DNA of 64,000 nucleotides from an uncultured Bacteroides sp. (lineage in GTDB: Bacteria; Bacteroidota; Bacteroidia; Bacteroidales; Bacteroidaceae). Below, one piece after another: positions 62,228 to 64,000 of the stretch. The position numbers and the translations under genes are program-made. The notes under the pieces were generated by a model, which was not told where the DNA came from, did not search any database, and saw only the letters and a list, made by a program, of their open reading frames with translations. Numbering within the stretch: the stretch's first letter is position 1; each line of letters opens with the position of its first letter. Location of the stretch: contig NZ_OY782495.1 of the NCBI RefSeq assembly GCF_963677715.1, positions 2,656,001 through 2,720,000 on the forward strand, read 5' to 3'.

Positions 62228-64000
62228 CAGAAGCGTAACGTAAGATGTGTCATTACATTAGTTCCGGCCTGAGCGGCATAACCTGAATAATTATAACGCT
62301 CTTTGTTGCTTCCTGAATATCCGCTCCCTGCATATCCGTTGTTCTCATATTCTTCGTTGAAGAGATTATAAACGGTAATGCCAATACTTGCCGATTTTAC
62401 ATGCGGTAATTGTAATGCGTATGCTAAATTCAGGTTGCTGACAAAGTAAGCATCAAGCGTTTGATCATCTTGCTTTGCATTGCTAAGGTATTGTTTGCTG
62501 ACGTATTGTGACTGCAAACTAACTTCAAGTTTCTTGTAATCGAAGGTGAAAATATTGTTGAAAATCAAATCGGGAGAGAAGGCAATGGGGGTATCTCCAT
62601 GCTTTATTTCAATGGGATTTGTTTCTTCATTTTCATAGAGTGTTTCGATGAAATTCTTTACCCGATTCCGACTTAAAGTGGCGTTGGCATCCCAACGGAA
62701 GTTCTTGTTCAGCTTGATTCCGGCCATTAATTCCGCTCCCATTCTGTAACTATCGGGCACATTGGCGGCCATGGCTTCGCCTATCTCGTTTAATTGGCCT
62801 GTCAGTACCAGCTGGTCTTTATAGTTCATATAGTAGAAGTTTGCTCCGGCAGAAAACCATGTATTTGCATAATTGTATCCGAGTTCGTAGTCGAAGAGTT
62901 TTTCCGCTTTAGGGTATTGATCTGCTTTTCCATCGGTATAATTGTTACGGGTTGGCTCTTTTTGGGCCACAGAGAAAGAGGCATACAGTCGGCTATTCTT
63001 ATTTAGTTGCCAGTTAACACCTGCTTTGGGGTTGAAGAAATTGAAATTGTCATTGATATCCAGGTTTTGCATGGCACCGGTGTTCCAATCCCAATTGTCG
63101 TTAGCGCCGTTTATTTTGTAGTTAATGTAGCGATATTGTAAATCTCCGTAAATGTTGATACCGCTACCCAAATCATAATTGGCTTTTGCATAGATATTTC
63201 CGTCTATCTTTTTAGCGTTGCTTCGGTAGTATTCTTGTTCCGGACTCAGGGAACCAACGTAGTTCTTTACCCAGATTACTTTACCGAAATGGTCACCGTC
63301 GTATTCGTTCAATCCGCCGCCCATAGACGCACTTAATCGGTTCTTGTTATAATTCAGAGAGAATACCATGCCATAGAAATCGTTGTTCATTTTCTTCTGC
63401 CGTACCAAGTCGCTCTTGGTTATTTCCACACCATTGAGCATATAGGCAGATAAACCGTATTCTTCCAGCGAACGGTCGGTTTTATACTCCTGATAATAAC
63501 CGTTGCCTTGTGTGTAATGCAGAGCTGCATTCAGATTCCAGGCGGGAGAAAAAGTGTGATCTAATAATAGCTGGTAGTGTGTTTGGTGGTAATTATCCGT
63601 TTGATCCTTGTAATACGCTACATTGCCGTTATCATCTATATATTCGCCACAAGAATTGTAGCGGCGGCCAAACTCTTTCATCTCTTCTTTCGAAGCGTAG
63701 TTCCATGCGTGATATGTTTTCTCTAAGCCACTAAAAGTAATAAACTTCACAGACGTATTGTCGGTGAAATATCCCCCTTGCAGGAAATATGAATTTAGAT
63801 CTACCGATGCACGATCAATGTAACCATCCGTACCTATATTAGATAGACGTGCATCAAAAGCCCAGTGATTATTTATCAATCCGGTACCAAATTTCACTGT
63901 TTCTTTGTGGGTGTTAAATGAACCGTATGACCCGCTAAACTCCGAATAAGGTTTCATGCTGATTCCTTCCGTCTGCATATTAATGCTTCCGCCGAAAGCT
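62227..64000 (-). CDS. TonB-dependent receptor, probable thiamine outer membrane transporter (5' end outside window)
   Basis: The visible 591 codons run from inside the plug domain (FGGSINMQTEG, the region before the first barrel strand) to a C-terminal aromatic (MTHLTLRF). The barrel is non-SusC type. The frame is open to the window edge, so the signal peptide, TonB box and most of the plug lie beyond 64000. The stop shares one base with the pnuT start, which makes it part of the thiamine operon, and from memory an orthologous arrangement in B. thetaiotaomicron imports thiamine. A TPP riboswitch would be expected upstream, outside the window. Confidence 0.85.
   Translation of the reverse strand, partial: AFGGSINMQTEGISMKPYSEFSGSYGSFNTHKETVKFGTGLINNHWAFDARLSNIGTDGYIDRASVDLNSYFLQGGYFTDNTSVKFITFSGLEKTYHAWNYASKEEMKEFGRRYNSCGEYIDDNGNVAYYKDQTDNYHQTHYQLLLDHTFSPAWNLNAALHYTQGNGYYQEYKTDRSLEEYGLSAYMLNGVEITKSDLVRQKKMNNDFYGMVFSLNYNKNRLSASMGGGLNEYDGDHFGKVIWVKNYVGSLSPEQEYYRSNAKKIDGNIYAKANYDLGSGINIYGDLQYRYINYKINGANDNWDWNTGAMQNLDINDNFNFFNPKAGVNWQLNKNSRLYASFSVAQKEPTRNNYTDGKADQYPKAEKLFDYELGYNYANTWFSAGANFYYMNYKDQLVLTGQLNEIGEAMAANVPDSYRMGAELMAGIKLNKNFRWDANATLSRNRVKNFIETLYENEETNPIEIKHGDTPIAFSPDLIFNNIFTFDYKKLEVSLQSQYVSKQYLSNAKQDDQTLDAYFVSNLNLAYALQLPHVKSASIGITVYNLFNEEYENNGYAGSGYSGSNKERYNYSGYAAQAGTNVMTHLTLRF

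Noticed and set aside
1-64000. CRISPR arrays, phage or conjugative genes, insertion sequences
   Set aside because: No regularly spaced direct repeats of CRISPR type, and no transposase, integrase, relaxase or phage structural genes among the coding regions.

Overview
The window looks like a chromosomal segment of a gut Bacteroides or close relative. Reasons: SusC/SusD pairs, a hybrid two-component system (HTCS) with a long periplasmic propeller, many secreted glycoside hydrolases, TonB receptors, moderate AT content, few Shine-Dalgarno sites, and promoters of the Bacteroidetes type (TAnnTTTG -7 box, sometimes TTTG/TTGG about 19-20 bases upstream). Gene order on the right side resembles, from memory, the thr/thiamine region of B. 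thetaiotaomicron. I could not run a search to confirm the species.

Layout. 1-6940: a potassium-uptake operon, kdpA (cut by the window edge)-kdpB-kdpC, a KdpD reduced to its sensor-domain half, and a separate HAMP-PAS histidine kinase. 7148-39115: a large carbohydrate-utilisation region. An HTCS regulator is followed by a clan GH-D hydrolase, SusC, SusD, an intra-operon terminator, a mutarotase, a GH2 with an inserted F5/8C module and a sialate-O-acetylesterase-like SGNH esterase. A convergent AraC regulator then sits upstream of, and divergent from, GH36, GH95, a sugar porter, a DUF5107-TPR protein and GH97. A GH92 on the minus strand closes the region. Three separate clan GH-D/GH97 enzymes suggest a glycan rich in alpha-galactose. 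No endo-acting enzyme is visible, so the substrate may be short or trimmed by other loci.

39116-39839 is non-coding and repeat-rich (GTCACGC repeats and a 4 x 23-bp tandem array). A tRNA with anticodon CAT follows, with a near-consensus promoter. 40138-49152 is housekeeping: START-like protein, LptF/G permease, ribBA, aminotransferase, ferredoxin, metA (with Glu111, predicting acetyl transfer), rlhA and an odd lipoprotein/membrane/zinc-ribbon protein. 49344-55391 on the minus strand holds a TonB receptor, a LuxR-type regulator, an FAD dehydrogenase and radA. 55706-60855 is the threonine operon: a threonine-rich leader peptide with mutually exclusive RNA hairpins, thrA, a phosphoglycerate-mutase-like predicted homoserine kinase, thrC and a terminator. 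61020-64000 (minus) is a thiamine salvage operon: TonB receptor (cut by the window edge), PnuT and thiamine diphosphokinase.

The most interesting signals are the threonine leader, the perfect 18-bp palindrome at the predicted 5' end of the SusCD transcript, the DUF5107-TPR protein inside the sugar locus, and the repeat block beside the tRNA.
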